Positions 27,431-37,904 of a stretch of DNA of 64,000 nucleotides are shown piece by piece. Made by a program: the position numbers and the translations under genes. How positions within the stretch are numbered: position 1 is the stretch's first letter; every line of letters begins with the position of its first letter. Below the pieces are notes generated by a model. The model did no database searches. It was not told the DNA's origin and worked only from the letters and a program-made list of their open reading frames with translations. The DNA comes from AP-15 sp963845735 (GTDB lineage Bacteria > Pseudomonadota > Alphaproteobacteria > ATCC43930 > CGMCC-115725), in the NCBI GenBank assembly GCA_963845735.1, contig CAWJTR010000002.1, positions 62,001 through 126,000 on the forward strand. Reading direction: 5' to 3'.

Positions 27431-27937
27431 TCAGGCTTCTCCGACCGGGTCGATCATCGCCATGGCCATCGCATCGGCCGGCTTCTTGCCGCCCCACAGC
27501 ACGAGCTGGAACGCCGGGTAAAAGCGCTCGCATTCCGACAAGGCGATATCGACCAGATCCTCGACCTGCTCCGCGCTCGCCGCCATCACGCCGCGCAACA
27601 GCACCGCATGCCGAAAGGCCGGTGAGTTGTCCTCAGCCGAAAGGTCGAAATGGCCGAGCCACAGCTTTTCGTTGGCGAGCGCCAACAGCTCGTACACCGC
27701 GCCGCGCCGGCCCTTGGGCACCTTCATGTCGAACCCGCAGGAGAAATGCATTGCGCAGATTTCTTCCTGCCAGACGAAATAAAGGCGGTAATCGCACCAC
27801 CGGCCGGAAATCTCGACCACCAATTCCTCGTCGCTGGCCCGGTCGTGCGCCCAATCATTGGCGCTGACGATCTCTTCGACGAGATCAATCGGGTTCCCGG
27901 AAAAGGGCGTCGGTTCGGAGAGGGCAACGGAAGTCAT
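27431..27937 (-). CDS. YbjN domain-containing protein
   Basis: A 168-residue acidic protein with the YbjN (type III secretion chaperone-like) fold: DLVEEIVSANDWAHDRASDEELV, YRLYFVWQEEICAMHFSCGFDM, LANEKLWLGHFDLSAEDN and FRHAVLLRGV. Position immediately before proC is a recurrent alphaproteobacterial arrangement. Its molecular role is not settled; E. coli YbjN is linked to stress responses. ATG 27937 is preferred over 27964 because GGAGC precedes it. Confidence 0.85.
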   Translation of the reverse strand: MTSVALSEPTPFSGNPIDLVEEIVSANDWAHDRASDEELVVEISGRWCDYRLYFVWQEEICAMHFSCGFDMKVPKGRRGAVYELLALANEKLWLGHFDLSAEDNSPAFRHAVLLRGVMAASAEQVEDLVDIALSECERFYPAFQLVLWGGKKPADAMAMAMIDPVGEA

Positions 27938-27995
27938 CGGGCGCTCCTTCGGGCGGCTCGACAAAATGGTCGCAAAACAGAGTCACTAACTAATT

Positions 27996-28295
27996 CTAGC
28001 CGGAGGGATCCGAGCCGGTGGGTGGGGGCTCAGTCGCGCGGTCACGTCGAGCGGCGAGCAAGCCTTCCAACTCCTCCAGCCGCTTTGCCAGATCCTCTTG
28101 CTCGGCGCGGGCCTTGGCGGCCATCGCCTTGACCGCCTCGAACTCGTCGCGGGTAACGAGATCCATGCCGGCCAGCACCCGTTCGAGCTGCTCGCGCAGT
28201 CGCGATTCGACTTCGCTTTTGACCCCTGACAGCGTACCCATGGCGCCCGCGGCGACACGGGCGAGGTCGTCGAAAAACCGGTTCTGGCTCTGCAT
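27996..28295 (-). CDS. UbiK/BMFP-family accessory factor
   Basis: A 99-residue protein beginning MQSQNRFFDDLARVAAGAMGTL, then an amphipathic helix and a C-terminal coiled coil (VTRDEFEAVKAMAAKARAEQ, LAKRLEELEGL). This is the BMFP/YqiC domain; in enterobacteria UbiK helps assemble the ubiquinone-biosynthesis complex and binds lipids as a trimer. Start at 28295 gives the conserved N-terminus; the ATG at 28343 adds unconserved residues. Ends with a Pro-rich tail. Confidence 0.82.
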   Translation of the reverse strand: MQSQNRFFDDLARVAAGAMGTLSGVKSEVESRLREQLERVLAGMDLVTRDEFEAVKAMAAKARAEQEDLAKRLEELEGLLAARRDRATEPPPTGSDPSG

Positions 28296-28416
28296 CCTCT
28301 CGCTCTCCGCGCGGGTCGCGGCCCAGACCACCTGATCGCGCATTTACATATGGGCGTGCGCTAGCACAAGGGGCATATCGAGGGAAAGCATTTCCCTCCG
28401 GCAAGGTAAGCTCGCG

Positions 28417-29194
28417 ATGCAACCGTTCGCCCAATTCCCTGCCGCCCGGCTCGGCTCGATCCGCTTTGTGCTGACCGACGTGGACGACACCTTGACCGAC
28501 GGGGCGCGCCTGCCGGCCGCCGCTTTCGATGCGCTCGAGCGGCTTCGAGACGCCGGTTTTCAGGTGATTCCGATCACCGCCGCGCCGGCCGGGTGGTGCG
28601 ACCTGATGTGCCGGATGTGGCCGGTTGCCGCGGTCATCGGCGAGAATGGCGGGCTGTGCTTCCGCCATGATCCGGCATCGGGGACGACCGAGCGCCATTT
28701 CTGGGCGTCGGCACCCGACCGCCGGCGCGACCGCGAGCGGCTGAGCGAATTGGGCATAAGGGTCCAGGCCCTGGTTCCGGGCGCCACGCTCGCGGCCGAT
28801 CAGGCCTACCGCGAAGCGACGCTCGCATTTTGCAACACCTCGCCGCCGGTGTCGGAGCGAATCGTTGCCGAACTCGCCGGAGCAGGGGCGCGCACGGTCG
28901 TGAACTCGCTGTGGGTGCTCGGCTGGTTCGGCAGTTTCGACAAGTTGGCGATGACCCAGCAGGATGCTGGCGGAGCTGTTCGCGACCGATATCAAGCGCG
29001 ACCGCCACGCCTTCATTTATGTCGGCAATTCGCTCAACGACGAACCGATGTTCGGCTTTTTTCCGAATTCGGTCGGCGTCGCGACGGTGCGCCGCTATGT
29101 CGATCGCATGACCACGCCGCCACAATGGGTGACCCAGGGCGGCGGCGGCAGCGGCTTTGTCGAAGTCGCCGACGCTTTGCTCCGCCGCGGGTGA
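28417..29194 (+). CDS. HAD-IIB family phosphatase, one frameshift
   Basis: HAD hydrolase with motif I VLTDVDDTLTDG (nucleophile and acid/base Asp), a Thr in PITAAPAGW, and motif IV GNSLNDEPMF after a frame change near 28968. The cap domain and lengths resemble sucrose-, trehalose- or mannosyl-3-phosphoglycerate phosphatases (type IIB cap). The substrate is not determined. Corrected length is about 259 residues. It starts 121 bases from the divergent UbiK gene. Confidence 0.8.
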
Positions 29195-29491
29195 GGTGCA
29201 AGGCGAGAACGGCCGACCCGCCGCCTCGCCCTGGCGACGGTCGCGCGTCCCATCCCGCGCGGCTAGACCGGTCTCGGTAACCCGATTTTAACCCGGGCTA
29301 AATAATTTTGCTTGATGATCGAACGCGCGGGTCGGCGCTCGTGAGTGCTCAAGCTTAGAGAGCGACGACAGCCGACCCTTGCCGAAAGGGCTGCTAGGGA
29401 TCGCAAAGTGCAAATGTGGCGTCTGTTCGCCCGAAGCCCATCTGGGTCCGCCGCTGGCAAAGCGCCGTTGAGTGGAGACAGGGCTTTCCCA

Positions 29492-30067
29492 ATGCGGAAA
29501 TTTCGCCATATCGCGCGCGATGCAAAGGGCGCTCTCGCCGTCGAGTTTGCGTTAGTTGCGCCGATCTTTTTGCTGCTGCTGTTGGTGATCGTCGAACTCG
29601 GCCTGACCCTTACCACCCAATCGCTGCTGGATGGCGCGACGCGCGACGCGGCGCGGCTGATCCGCACCGGGCAGGTCCAGTCCCAGAACAGCCCGATTAC
29701 CACATTCCAGACCCTGCTGTGCTCCGACATGGCGCCGCTGATGTCGGTCGCCAACATGCGACAGCAACGTCATTTTCGAAGTCCAGACCTTCACCAGCTT
29801 TTGGTTCAGTTAGTTTTACGCCCTGCACGCTGAACAACAACCAGGTCGGGAACGGCACGCAATGTAATTTCACGCCCGGCACTGGCGGCCAGATCGTCGC
29901 GGTTCGGGCCACCTATACCCGATCCTTCATCGTTCCATGGGTCGGAGCGTGCATGAGCGGCGGCAGCTGCTGGACCGGTCCCCGGTAGCGCCGGGGGCGC
30001 GAACCCCGGCACCGGCGGCATAACGTTGACATCGACCGTAATCTTCCAGAACGAACCGTTCACATGA
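29492..30067 (+). CDS. TadE-like pilus assembly protein, frameshifted
   Basis: Pseudopilin of the Flp/Tad system. MRKFRHIARDAKGALAVEFA precedes a hydrophobic helix (PIFLLLLLVIVELGLTL) with the TadE signature Glu just ahead of it, then LLDGATRDAARLIRTGQ. The second half, FTPCTLNNNQVGNG, RATYTRSFIVPW and GGITLTSTVIFQNEPF, is reached through frame changes near 29757, 29800 and 29985. Its TGA overlaps the next ATG. The 297 bases before it hold no gene. The rest of the tad operon (secretin, ATPases, Flp) is not in this window. Confidence 0.78.
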
Positions 30068-30666
30068 TCGAGCGGTGGTCGCGGAATACGGGCTTTCTCA
30101 ACCTCGCCCGCGATCGCTCGGGCGTCATAGCGATCGAGTTCGCGCTGATCCTTCCGATCATGCTGATAATCTTTTTTGGCAGCTACGAGGCTGCCAGCCT
30201 CGTCCTCGCCTACATGAAGCTGGAGGATGCGGCCGAGACGGCAGCTGATCTGGTCGCCCAGGCTACAGTCAACACCGAGCTTCAAAGCTCGGACTTTACC
30301 GGCTTTACCAACGCGGTCGAACAGGTGTTGTCGCCGCTGCCGACAAGCGGTACCCACCTTAAGATCGCCTATGCCAGCGTGACATACAGCACCGGCAGTC
30401 CGGTGATCGACTGGCATTACGAGTTCAACGACGCCACCGCGCTCACCATCGCCAATATTTCCAGCAGCCAAAATCTGGCGAAACTTGGTAGCGAAACCAA
30501 CGGGTCGACCGATAGCGTGATCATCGTCAAACTGACATACGCCTACACCTCGTCGTTCAGCCATGTATTGAATTCGTCCTATACGCTGTCCGAAATCGCC
30601 TTCAACCGGCCGCGCTACACCAACTGCGTGGCGACATATTTGAATGCCGGCGGCGTCTGCCCGTGA
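30064..30666 (+). CDS. TadE/TadG-like pseudopilin
   Basis: A 200-residue protein with the same plan: a basic lead, DRSGVIAIEFALILPIMLII as the pilin-like membrane helix and MKLEDAAETAADLVAQAT after it, then a beta-rich extracytoplasmic domain with one late Cys pair. The frame is intact. ATGA overlap with the preceding gene shows translational coupling. By family it helps assemble or anchor the Flp pilus fibre. Confidence 0.85.
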   Translation: MIERWSRNTGFLNLARDRSGVIAIEFALILPIMLIIFFGSYEAASLVLAYMKLEDAAETAADLVAQATVNTELQSSDFTGFTNAVEQVLSPLPTSGTHLKIAYASVTYSTGSPVIDWHYEFNDATALTIANISSSQNLAKLGSETNGSTDSVIIVKLTYAYTSSFSHVLNSSYTLSEIAFNRPRYTNCVATYLNAGGVCP

Positions 30667-30698
30667 ACGAAAGCCAGAGATAAAAAGGAGGCTTGGCG

Positions 30699-33319
30699 AT
30701 GCTTCATTCGATTGCCGCCGCCATTGCGCGCCTACGCCGGCTCATCGAACGGCAGGAGGGGATGCGTTGCAATAATCTTTGCTCTGTGCGCAATTCCCAT
30801 TTTTATCGCGGCGGGCATGGCGGTCGACATCGGGCGCGCCTATGCCGTCAAGGTGCGGCTCGGCGCCGCGCTCGACGCGGCGGCGTTGGCGGTGGGGTCG
30901 CAGTCGAATCAAACCGCGGCGCAGTTGGCGACGGATCTGCAAAATTATTTCACCGCGAATTATCCGGCGACCGCGCTCGGCGGAGCCACTGCTACCGTCA
31001 CGCCGGTGCCCGGCGAACGCCAGCCTGACCGCATCGACCGTCAATTATCAGGCGCAAGCCACGGTGCCGATGACCCTGATGCGGATTATCGGCATCAACA
31101 GCATCACCGTGACCGCTACCGCGCAAACCCAGAAGACCACCGGATTGGAAATCGCCGTCGTGCTCGACAATACCGGCTCGATGCTGTGCGGCCCAAACGA
31201 CGGTGCGCCCAATTACAGTAATGCCACCTGTGGAACCGGGGTGGTGGCAGCGGACACGACTTGCACCAACGCAGCCAACGGGAGCCGCATCTGCACCCTG
31301 ATCAACGCCGCCACGCAGTTCGTCAACACGCTGACCAACGCCATCAGCAGCGCTCAGCAGCTTTACATCAGCGTCGTTCCCTATGTGACCACGGTCAATG
31401 TCGGCAATGCGCTGTGCACCGGCGCGACCAGCTGCAGCGGCATCGCGACCACAGGCGGCGATTTTACCGATCTGCGCGGCAACATCATGCCGGTAATCCC
31501 AATCATCGGCACCACGACCAGCGGCAGCAGCACGATCTCCAGCGTCTCGATGCTTACGCCGAGCGGCTCGGTTTCGGGTACTGCCGCCATCCAGTCGGGG
31601 ATGTACATATACGGACACGGCATTCCGAGCCGGCGCGACCGTCAGCAGCGTCAGCGGTTCGTCGATCACGATTTCCTCGACTGCGACCCTGACCTTCACC
31701 GGCAACTCGCTGGCGGTCGGCCCCACCAGCGGTAACACCAGCGCGCCTATACACGGACCCGACGACCTTTACGACCACAGGAAGCTGGACGCAACGGCAG
31801 CAAGACGTTGACCGTCGCCAGCGCCAGCGGGATCGTGGCCGGAATGGTCGTCACCAGCACCAGCACCGGCATCCCACCGCTACCGCCACTACCGTCTCGT
31901 CGATCGTCGGGACGACGGTCACGCTGTCGGCCAACGCGACGGTGACGCAGGCCAACAAACCGGTGACATTCAGCCTGGCCGGCAGCACCACGAGCGGCAG
32001 CACAAACGATCAGCAGCCTCAAGGGAACCACCGCCAGCCTCAACAGCATCGTGGTCGGCATGGGCATCAGCGGAACGCGCGGAATTCCCGCCAATGCCTA
32101 TGTCACCGGCACGACTGGCAGCCCACCTACGTCTCTGACGATTTCGGCCGCCGCGACGGCGACGAAGGCCGGCGATATCCTGACCTTCACCAACCTCGGG
32201 GCGACAACGACGACCGGGTCGACAACAGTCTCCAACGTTTCCTTCGCGACGGTCCCGAGCGTCGGGCAGGTGATCGTCGGCAACGGCATTCCCGCGAACA
32301 CGACGATAACCGCCGTCACCGGCACCGCGGCACAATTCGCGGCCGGCGCCGGCACGTTGACGATCTCCAACGCCGCGACGACGCCGAGCAATTTCTCCGG
32401 CGCGACGGGCACGTGTTGCAATACCGCGCTGGCTGCATTCACGCCGCTTACCTATGATTCGACGTATAACTCGGCGAGCCCGGCCGGGTCGTCGACGACG
32501 CAGAATTGGGGCGGCTGCGTGATCGAACCCACCAGCTCCGGAGAAAACAGTGGTAGCACTGGCGTCGTCAACGCCGCGGTCACCGACCCCGATTACAGCG
32601 AGCCCGCGGGCGGCTGGCCGAACTGGTACCCACTGTGGTGGGCCAACGACTCGGGCAATAACTGGGTAACACATGGCGTCAAGGCCCAGAGCACCGCCAC
32701 CGAAACCCAGGGCGCGGTGGTGACGGACTGGCTGACATTGTACGGCCCGAATCAAGGTTGCCCGGTGCCGATGATTCCGCTCACCGATGCGACCACCGCC
32801 GCGGGCCAGACCACGATCCTCAATACGATCAGCAGCATGTGGCCGCGCGACGCCGGCGGCACCCAGGTCCATATCGGCATGATCTGGGGCTGGCGGGCGC
32901 TGTCGTCGAACGGGCCGTTTACGTCGAATAACGGCCATCCGCTGAGCTACAGCAATGCCTCCAGCACCGGATGGAAGAAGGTCGTCGTGCTGATGACCGA
33001 CGGCACCGAGGAATGGCCCGCGACCGACAACATGACCGGCCTCGGCCAGATCGCCGACGGCAAGATCGACACGACCAGCACGACAACGGCGGTGACCAAT
33101 TTGGGCACGCGCCTGGCAGACGTTTGCAGCAACATGGCGGCCAGCGGCAATTTCATCATCTACACGATCGGCCTGGGCAGCGACGGCGCCAGCAACACCG
33201 ACCTGCAAAATTGTCCCGGCAACACCGGGGGGTATTTCGAGGCCGCAACCACAAGCAACCTCCAGACGGTGTTTCAGGATATCGCGAAGTCGCTGCTCGC
33301 TCTCCGCCTGACCCAATAG
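30699..33319 (+). CDS. TadG-like von Willebrand A protein with a repeat-rich insertion, frameshifted
   Basis: From ATG 30699 (AAGGAGG seven bases upstream) a TadG lead reaches, after a shift near 30763, CVAIIFALCAIPIFIAAGMAVDIGRAYAV, the membrane helix. A vWA domain begins AVVLDNTGSM (MIDAS). Between its first strand region (LYISVVPYVTTVNVG) and its end (KKVVVLMTDGTEEW, FIIYTIGLGSDGA) lie about 400 residues of Thr/Ser/Gly-rich repeats around GNGIPANTTITAVTG and LTISNAAT. Further shifts fall near 31010, 31625, 31760, 31870 and 32000, all in or near the repeats; from 32051 the frame is open to the stop. Likely surface-exposed, possibly adhesive. About 870 residues corrected. Confidence 0.8.
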
Positions 33320-33379
33320 CCCGCCGGCGCTTAAGCCAGCCGTAGCCCATAGAGGTCGAGCCCGCCGCTCGCCTGATAC

Positions 33380-34056
33380 TCAATCCTCGATCGAGGCGGC
33401 GAGGATCTGGCTGAGTTGGCAGAGCGGCCGGCCGGTCTCGGCGGCCCAGGCGTTGAAGCAGGTTTGGACGGCGGCGCGGTCCTTGCGGTTTTTCACCGGC
33501 CCCTCGACGGCGCCCCAGCGCTTGAGCGCCGCGCCGACCGCGTGCGTCAGGACGAAGGTGTCCTTGCCGACCATGCGCAGAAAGGTCGGCCCGGAATTGC
33601 CGCCCATCTGGCTGAAGCGCTTGGCCAGCGCCTCCCACAGCCCGACGATGTCGGCCGATGGCCAGCGCGCGATCCAGGCGCCGAAGCTGCCGTGCTCCTC
33701 GGCGACCGCGATCATCGCCGCGGCGTTGTCGCGGACCGCTTTGAGCTTGCCCCAGTGGCGGATCAGCCTCCGGTCGCCGAGCAGCGCCTCGAGCGCCTCG
33801 TCGGGCATCGCCCGCACCCGGCGCGGCTCGAAACCACCAAAGACTTCCTCGAAGGCCGGCCATTTCGCGTCGACGAGGCTGTGCCTGAGCCCGGCGCGAA
33901 AGATGCGCAGCGACATTTGCGACAGATAGCGGTCGTCGCCCAGACGCTTCGAGCTCGGCCGGGCGCGCGCGGCTGGGTCAGCCGTGCTTCGAGCGCCGCG
34001 GCGCCGAGGCGGGCCTGCGCCGCTTCGAGGATAGGGGCAAATGGAGGTGCGGTCAT
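33380..34056 (-). CDS. DNA-3-methyladenine glycosylase I family protein, one frameshift
   Basis: Base-excision enzyme family removing 3-methyladenine. The first 30 residues from ATG 34056 (FAPILEAAQARLGAAALEARL) join, after a change near 33958, to SKRLGDDRYLSQMSLRIFRAGL, DAKWPAFEEVFGGF, MPDEALEALLGDRRLIRHWGKLKAV and KDTFVLTHAVGAALKRWG. The arrangement matches the COG2818 (Tag-like) family seen in alphaproteobacteria rather than E. coli Tag itself, and zinc ligands of Tag are not obvious. About 225 residues corrected. Confidence 0.75.
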
Positions 34057-34193
34057 CGCTCTCTCACCGTCCGCGATTACCGCGCGCCGACCCCGCCTAG
34101 GTCAATCCTCAATGTGCGGTAACGATCCGATTGACGCGGATGCGGGCCGCGGTCAGGCTGGTCTTGGGAACGATGCTGCGGAGTACGAGCGCC

Positions 34194-35454
34194 ATGAAGC
34201 TGATGTGGTTTCACCTGATGCCCTACACGGAATTGCCGGACGATTTCCGCGAGAAGCATCCCTCGGTGTGGGTCGACATCCATTCCTCGCTGTTCGACCC
34301 GCGGCGCGCCCATCACATGTACAACGACTTTATGGACGAGCTCGAATTCGCCGCCGAATGCGGGTTCGACGCGGTCTGCGTCAACGAGCACCATTCGAAC
34401 GGCTACGGGCTGATGCCGTCGCCCAACCTGATCGCCTCCTCGCTGGCCCGCCGGACGAGCGACGCGGCGCTGTGCGTGATGGGCAATTCGCTTGGCGCTG
34501 TACAATCCGCCGACCCGGGTGGCCGAAGAGTTTGCGATGATCGACGTGATCTCGGGCGGGCGGCTGATCGCCGGTTTCCCGGTCGGCACGCCGATGGACA
34601 CCTGCTTTGCCTATGGCCAGAACCCGTCGAGCCTGCGCGAGCGCTATCACGAAGGGCACGATCTGGTGTTGCGCGCCTGGACCGAGCCGGACACCTTCGC
34701 GTTCAACGGCCGCTTCAACCAGCAGCGCTACGTCAACATCTGGCCGCGCCCGGTGCAGAAGCCGCACCCGCCGATCTGGATTCCGGGCGGCGGCTCGGTC
34801 GAGACCTGGCAGTGGTGCGCCCAGATGGATTACGTCTACGCCTACCTGTCCTATTTCGGCTTCAAGGACGGGCGCGCCACGATGCAGGGCTTCTGGGACG
34901 AGATGGCGCGGCTGGGCAAGGACCGGAACCCGTACCGCGCCGGTTTTCTGCAATTCGTCGGCGTCGCCGAGAACCGCGACGAGGCGATGCGGCTCTACAA
35001 GGAGCCGGCCGAATATTTCTATGGCCGCTGCCTGCGCGTCGACCCGCGCTGGGCGATGCCGCCCGGCTATATCACCGAGGCGACGCAGCGCGCCGGCATC
35101 CAAGGCCAGATCGGCCGCGCGGCGAGCCTCGACGCCCGGCAAAAGGCCCGCGCGACAACCGACATCAGCGACATCGTCGACCGCGGCTATGTCATCGTCG
35201 GCTCGCCCGACGAGGTCGTCGAACAACTGACCGAGGTCGCGACCGACCTCAATGTCGGCCACCTGATGCTACTGCTGCAGTTCGGCAGCATGGGCAAGGA
35301 GCTGGCGGCCTACAACACCAAGCTCTTCGCCGATCGCGTATTGCCGCAGCTCAAGGGCCTGTTCTCCGAATGGGAGGACCGCTGGTGGCCGCAGCCGATG
35401 GCCCGCGCCGAGCGCGCCGCCGTTCAGCCGCCGCTGCTCGCCGCCGCCGAATAG
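34194..35454 (+). CDS. Luciferase-like (LLM-class) flavin-dependent monooxygenase, one frameshift
   Basis: TIM-barrel flavoprotein of the bacterial luciferase superfamily. MKLMWFHLMPYTELPDDF and FAAECGFDAVCVNEHHSN start the barrel; after a change near 34493 follow YNPPTRVAEEFAMIDVISGGRLIAGFPVG, the usual substrate and flavin region, PHPPIWIPGGGSVET and VGSPDEVVEQL. Corrected length is about 420 residues. The substrate is unknown. It diverges from the glycosylase gene. Confidence 0.85.
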
Positions 35455-35843
35455 CGGCGGCAGCTGAGACGAGATCGCGTTCAGCTGAAAGGGGCAGCCA
35501 ACAATTCCCGGCTCAGTCACCTACGATTATACTCCAGCGTGTCCCAACCCGATCCCCGAACTCACTAGTTTTGCCCTCCTGACCGCCGCATTGGGCTCTT
35601 CCTTCTCAGCTCACGGGCGAACCGGCGCCTCGGCCGCGCATGACCGGATCGCCGGGAAACTCATACGGATCTCGCTCAACACGGCCAAACAGCAGATAGA
35701 TGCGATGGCGGAATGTTCCGGCAAGCCCACGGCGCGGGGCCACATGACGGCAACCAGGACCCGCCGGCAGAATAGGAGCAACGGGTCCGCAAAAAGTCCT
35801 TTGCCGATCCCCTTACGCTTACTGACCCGAAAGATACGGTTCT
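35455..35843. other. Spacer with no supported gene
   Basis: About 390 bases between a flavoprotein gene and the PEP-CTERM gene, both of which end here (convergent). GC is somewhat lower than average. Short open frames on both strands look like chance. No terminator hairpin with a T-run was recognised. Confidence 0.5.
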
Positions 35844-36335
35844 TTAAACGCGCATACTCCGGCGTCCCCACAGAAAGCAGCTGAAGCCAGCGAGGGCGGT
35901 GCCAAAAAGGGCGAGGCTGGCCGGCTCAGGGGTTTTGACCGCGGCAACCACGCTCACCATTTCTGGAGCGGCCTGCGTCGGGGCGTTGTTGCTATCGCCG
36001 CTGTAGGCCGCTTCCCATGTGTAGATCCCGAGCGAACCGGGCAGAAACCCGGGGCTAAGCGCCATATCACTTGAATCGAACGCGGACGTAGAGGTGAGGA
36101 CTGTTTGATTCATGGGATCGAGGAGGGTGAAGGTGATTGTTCCGGTCGGAAAGTTGTTTGCACCCGACCAGGTCGCCTGATCCATCAGCATGACGCCGCT
36201 ACCCAGCACGACGGGCCCATTCGGTATCGGTGTCGTCGTCAGCGTGATCGGGGTAGCGGTCGTGCTCTCCGTGCCCGCGGCGAGCCAGACTGCTGCCGCC
36301 AGTGTTACGGCAGCCAGCGCATGATATTTTTGCAT
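35844..36335 (-). CDS. PEP-CTERM sorting-domain protein
   Basis: A 163-residue secreted protein. MQKYHALAAVTLAAAVWLAAG is a signal peptide; a single beta-sandwich, probably Ig-like, follows (PIPNGPVVLGSGVMLMDQAT, GTITFTLLDPMNQTVL, YTWEAAYSGDSNN). The C-terminus is a textbook PEP-CTERM anchor: TPEPASLALFGTALAG, a hydrophobic stretch and GRRSMRV. Such tails are processed by an exosortase and tied to exopolysaccharide export; no exosortase is present here. ATG 36335 is favoured over one at 36428 because it begins the signal peptide. Divergent from fumC. Confidence 0.88.
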   Translation of the reverse strand: MQKYHALAAVTLAAAVWLAAGTESTTATPITLTTTPIPNGPVVLGSGVMLMDQATWSGANNFPTGTITFTLLDPMNQTVLTSTSAFDSSDMALSPGFLPGSLGIYTWEAAYSGDSNNAPTQAAPEMVSVVAAVKTPEPASLALFGTALAGFSCFLWGRRSMRV

Positions 36336-36458
36336 CGGAGTTGGAGCCGCTTCCCCATTACGAGTACAAAATCCCAGGTTGGGAGTTCCGAATGTCAAAC
36401 GCAATAACGCCGCCCCGTTCGACAGCAATGTTCAGCGACGCGCGCCGGAGGTTCCATC

Positions 36459-37865
36459 ATGACCGAGTTTCGTAGGGAATACGATAGCCTCGGCGAGGTC
36501 GAGGTCCCGGCAGACAAGCTCTGGGGAGCGCAGACTCAGCGGTCGCTAGAGCATTTCAGCATTGGCCAGGATCTGATCCCGCGCGAGATGATCCGCGCCT
36601 ACGCCATCCTGAAAAAGGCCGCGGCCAACGCCAATCACCAGGGCAAGCGGCTCGATGACAAGGTTCACGCGCTGATCGTCCAAGTCGCCGACGAAATACT
36701 GGCGGGCCAGCATCAGGACATGTTTCCGCTGCACGTGTGGATGACCGGCAGCGGCACGCAGTTCAACATGAACGTGAACGAGGTGATCTCCAACCGCGCC
36801 AGCCAGCTCGCCGGCACTGATCTCGGCAGCAAGGCGCCGGTGCATCCCAACGACCACGTCAACATGTCGCAATCATCCAACGATACATTTCCCTCAGCGA
36901 TGTATGTCGCGGCGGCGCTCGGCGTGACGGAGCGTCTGGTCCCTGCGGTGCGCGCATTGCACGACGCGATCGCGGCCAAGGCGGAAGCGTGGAAGGACAT
37001 CGTCAAGATCGGCCGCACCCATATGCAGGACGCGACGCCGATCACGCTCGGGCAGGAATGGTCGGGCTATGCGGGCATGCTGGCGGACGATCTGGAGCGG
37101 ATCGAGGAGGGCCTCAAGGGCGTCTATCGCTTAGCGCTCGGCGGTACGGCCGTGGGCACCGGGATCAACGCCGCACCCGGCTTCGCCGAGCAAGCCGCGG
37201 CTGAGCTCGCCCGGCTCACCCGGTTGCCGTTCGTCAGCGCGCCAAACAAGTTCACCGTGCAGGGGGCGCATGACGCACTGGTGCATTTGTCGGGCACGCT
37301 TCGGACCCTGGCGGTCTCGCTCTACAAGATCGCCAACGACATCAGGCTAATGTCGTGCGGCCCGCGCGCCGGCTTCGCGGAATTGCTGATCCCGGAGAAC
37401 GAGCCGGGTTCGTCGATCATGCCCGGCAAGGTCAACCCGACGCAGGCCGAGGCGTTGACGATGATCGCGGTGCAGGTGATGGGCAACGACGTGGCGGTGG
37501 GCTTCGGCGGCGCCGGCGGATATCTGGAGATGAACGTCTACAAGCCGCTGATCATCTTCAACGTCATGCATTCGATTACGATCCTGGCCGACGGGTGCAC
37601 GAACTTCCGCAAATATCTGGTCGAGGGGACCAAGCCGAACCTTCAAAAAATCAAGGAGTACGTGGATCGATCGCTGATGCTGGTGACCGCGCTCGCGCCG
37701 GTCATCGGCTACGACAAGGCGTCAAAGATTGCGCACCATGCGATGGACCACGACCTGACCTTGAAGGCGGCGGCGCTCGACCTCGGCTACGTCACGGAAG
37801 CTGAATTCGATCGCGTCGTCGATCCGATCAAAATGGTCGAGCCGTATGTCGCCACCGAAGCATAG
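36459..37865 (+). CDS. fumC: Class II fumarate hydratase
   Basis: TCA-cycle enzyme hydrating fumarate to malate. All family blocks are present in 468 residues: LWGAQTQRSLEHF, WMTGSGTQFNMNVNEVISN, NDHVNMSQSSNDTFPSAM, GRTHMQDATPITLGQEWSGY and the superfamily signature GSSIMPGKVNPTQ. The frame is intact. Malic enzyme follows after 39 bases, so the pair could channel fumarate to malate and then pyruvate. Confidence 0.97.
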   Translation: MTEFRREYDSLGEVEVPADKLWGAQTQRSLEHFSIGQDLIPREMIRAYAILKKAAANANHQGKRLDDKVHALIVQVADEILAGQHQDMFPLHVWMTGSGTQFNMNVNEVISNRASQLAGTDLGSKAPVHPNDHVNMSQSSNDTFPSAMYVAAALGVTERLVPAVRALHDAIAAKAEAWKDIVKIGRTHMQDATPITLGQEWSGYAGMLADDLERIEEGLKGVYRLALGGTAVGTGINAAPGFAEQAAAELARLTRLPFVSAPNKFTVQGAHDALVHLSGTLRTLAVSLYKIANDIRLMSCGPRAGFAELLIPENEPGSSIMPGKVNPTQAEALTMIAVQVMGNDVAVGFGGAGGYLEMNVYKPLIIFNVMHSITILADGCTNFRKYLVEGTKPNLQKIKEYVDRSLMLVTALAPVIGYDKASKIAHHAMDHDLTLKAAALDLGYVTEAEFDRVVDPIKMVEPYVATEA

Positions 37866-37904
37866 CCAACTCGTGACGTGTCTTAAACGCGGAAAGTGAG
37901 GATC

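Noticed and set aside
31970..33316. A 448-residue open frame antisense to the vWA pilus gene
   Set aside because: It is the complement of the Thr/Gly-rich repeats and the vWA end; no signal peptide, domain or start site supports it.
35591..35884. A 97-residue plus-strand open frame in the spacer
   Set aside because: No known pattern and it runs into the end of the PEP-CTERM gene on the other strand.
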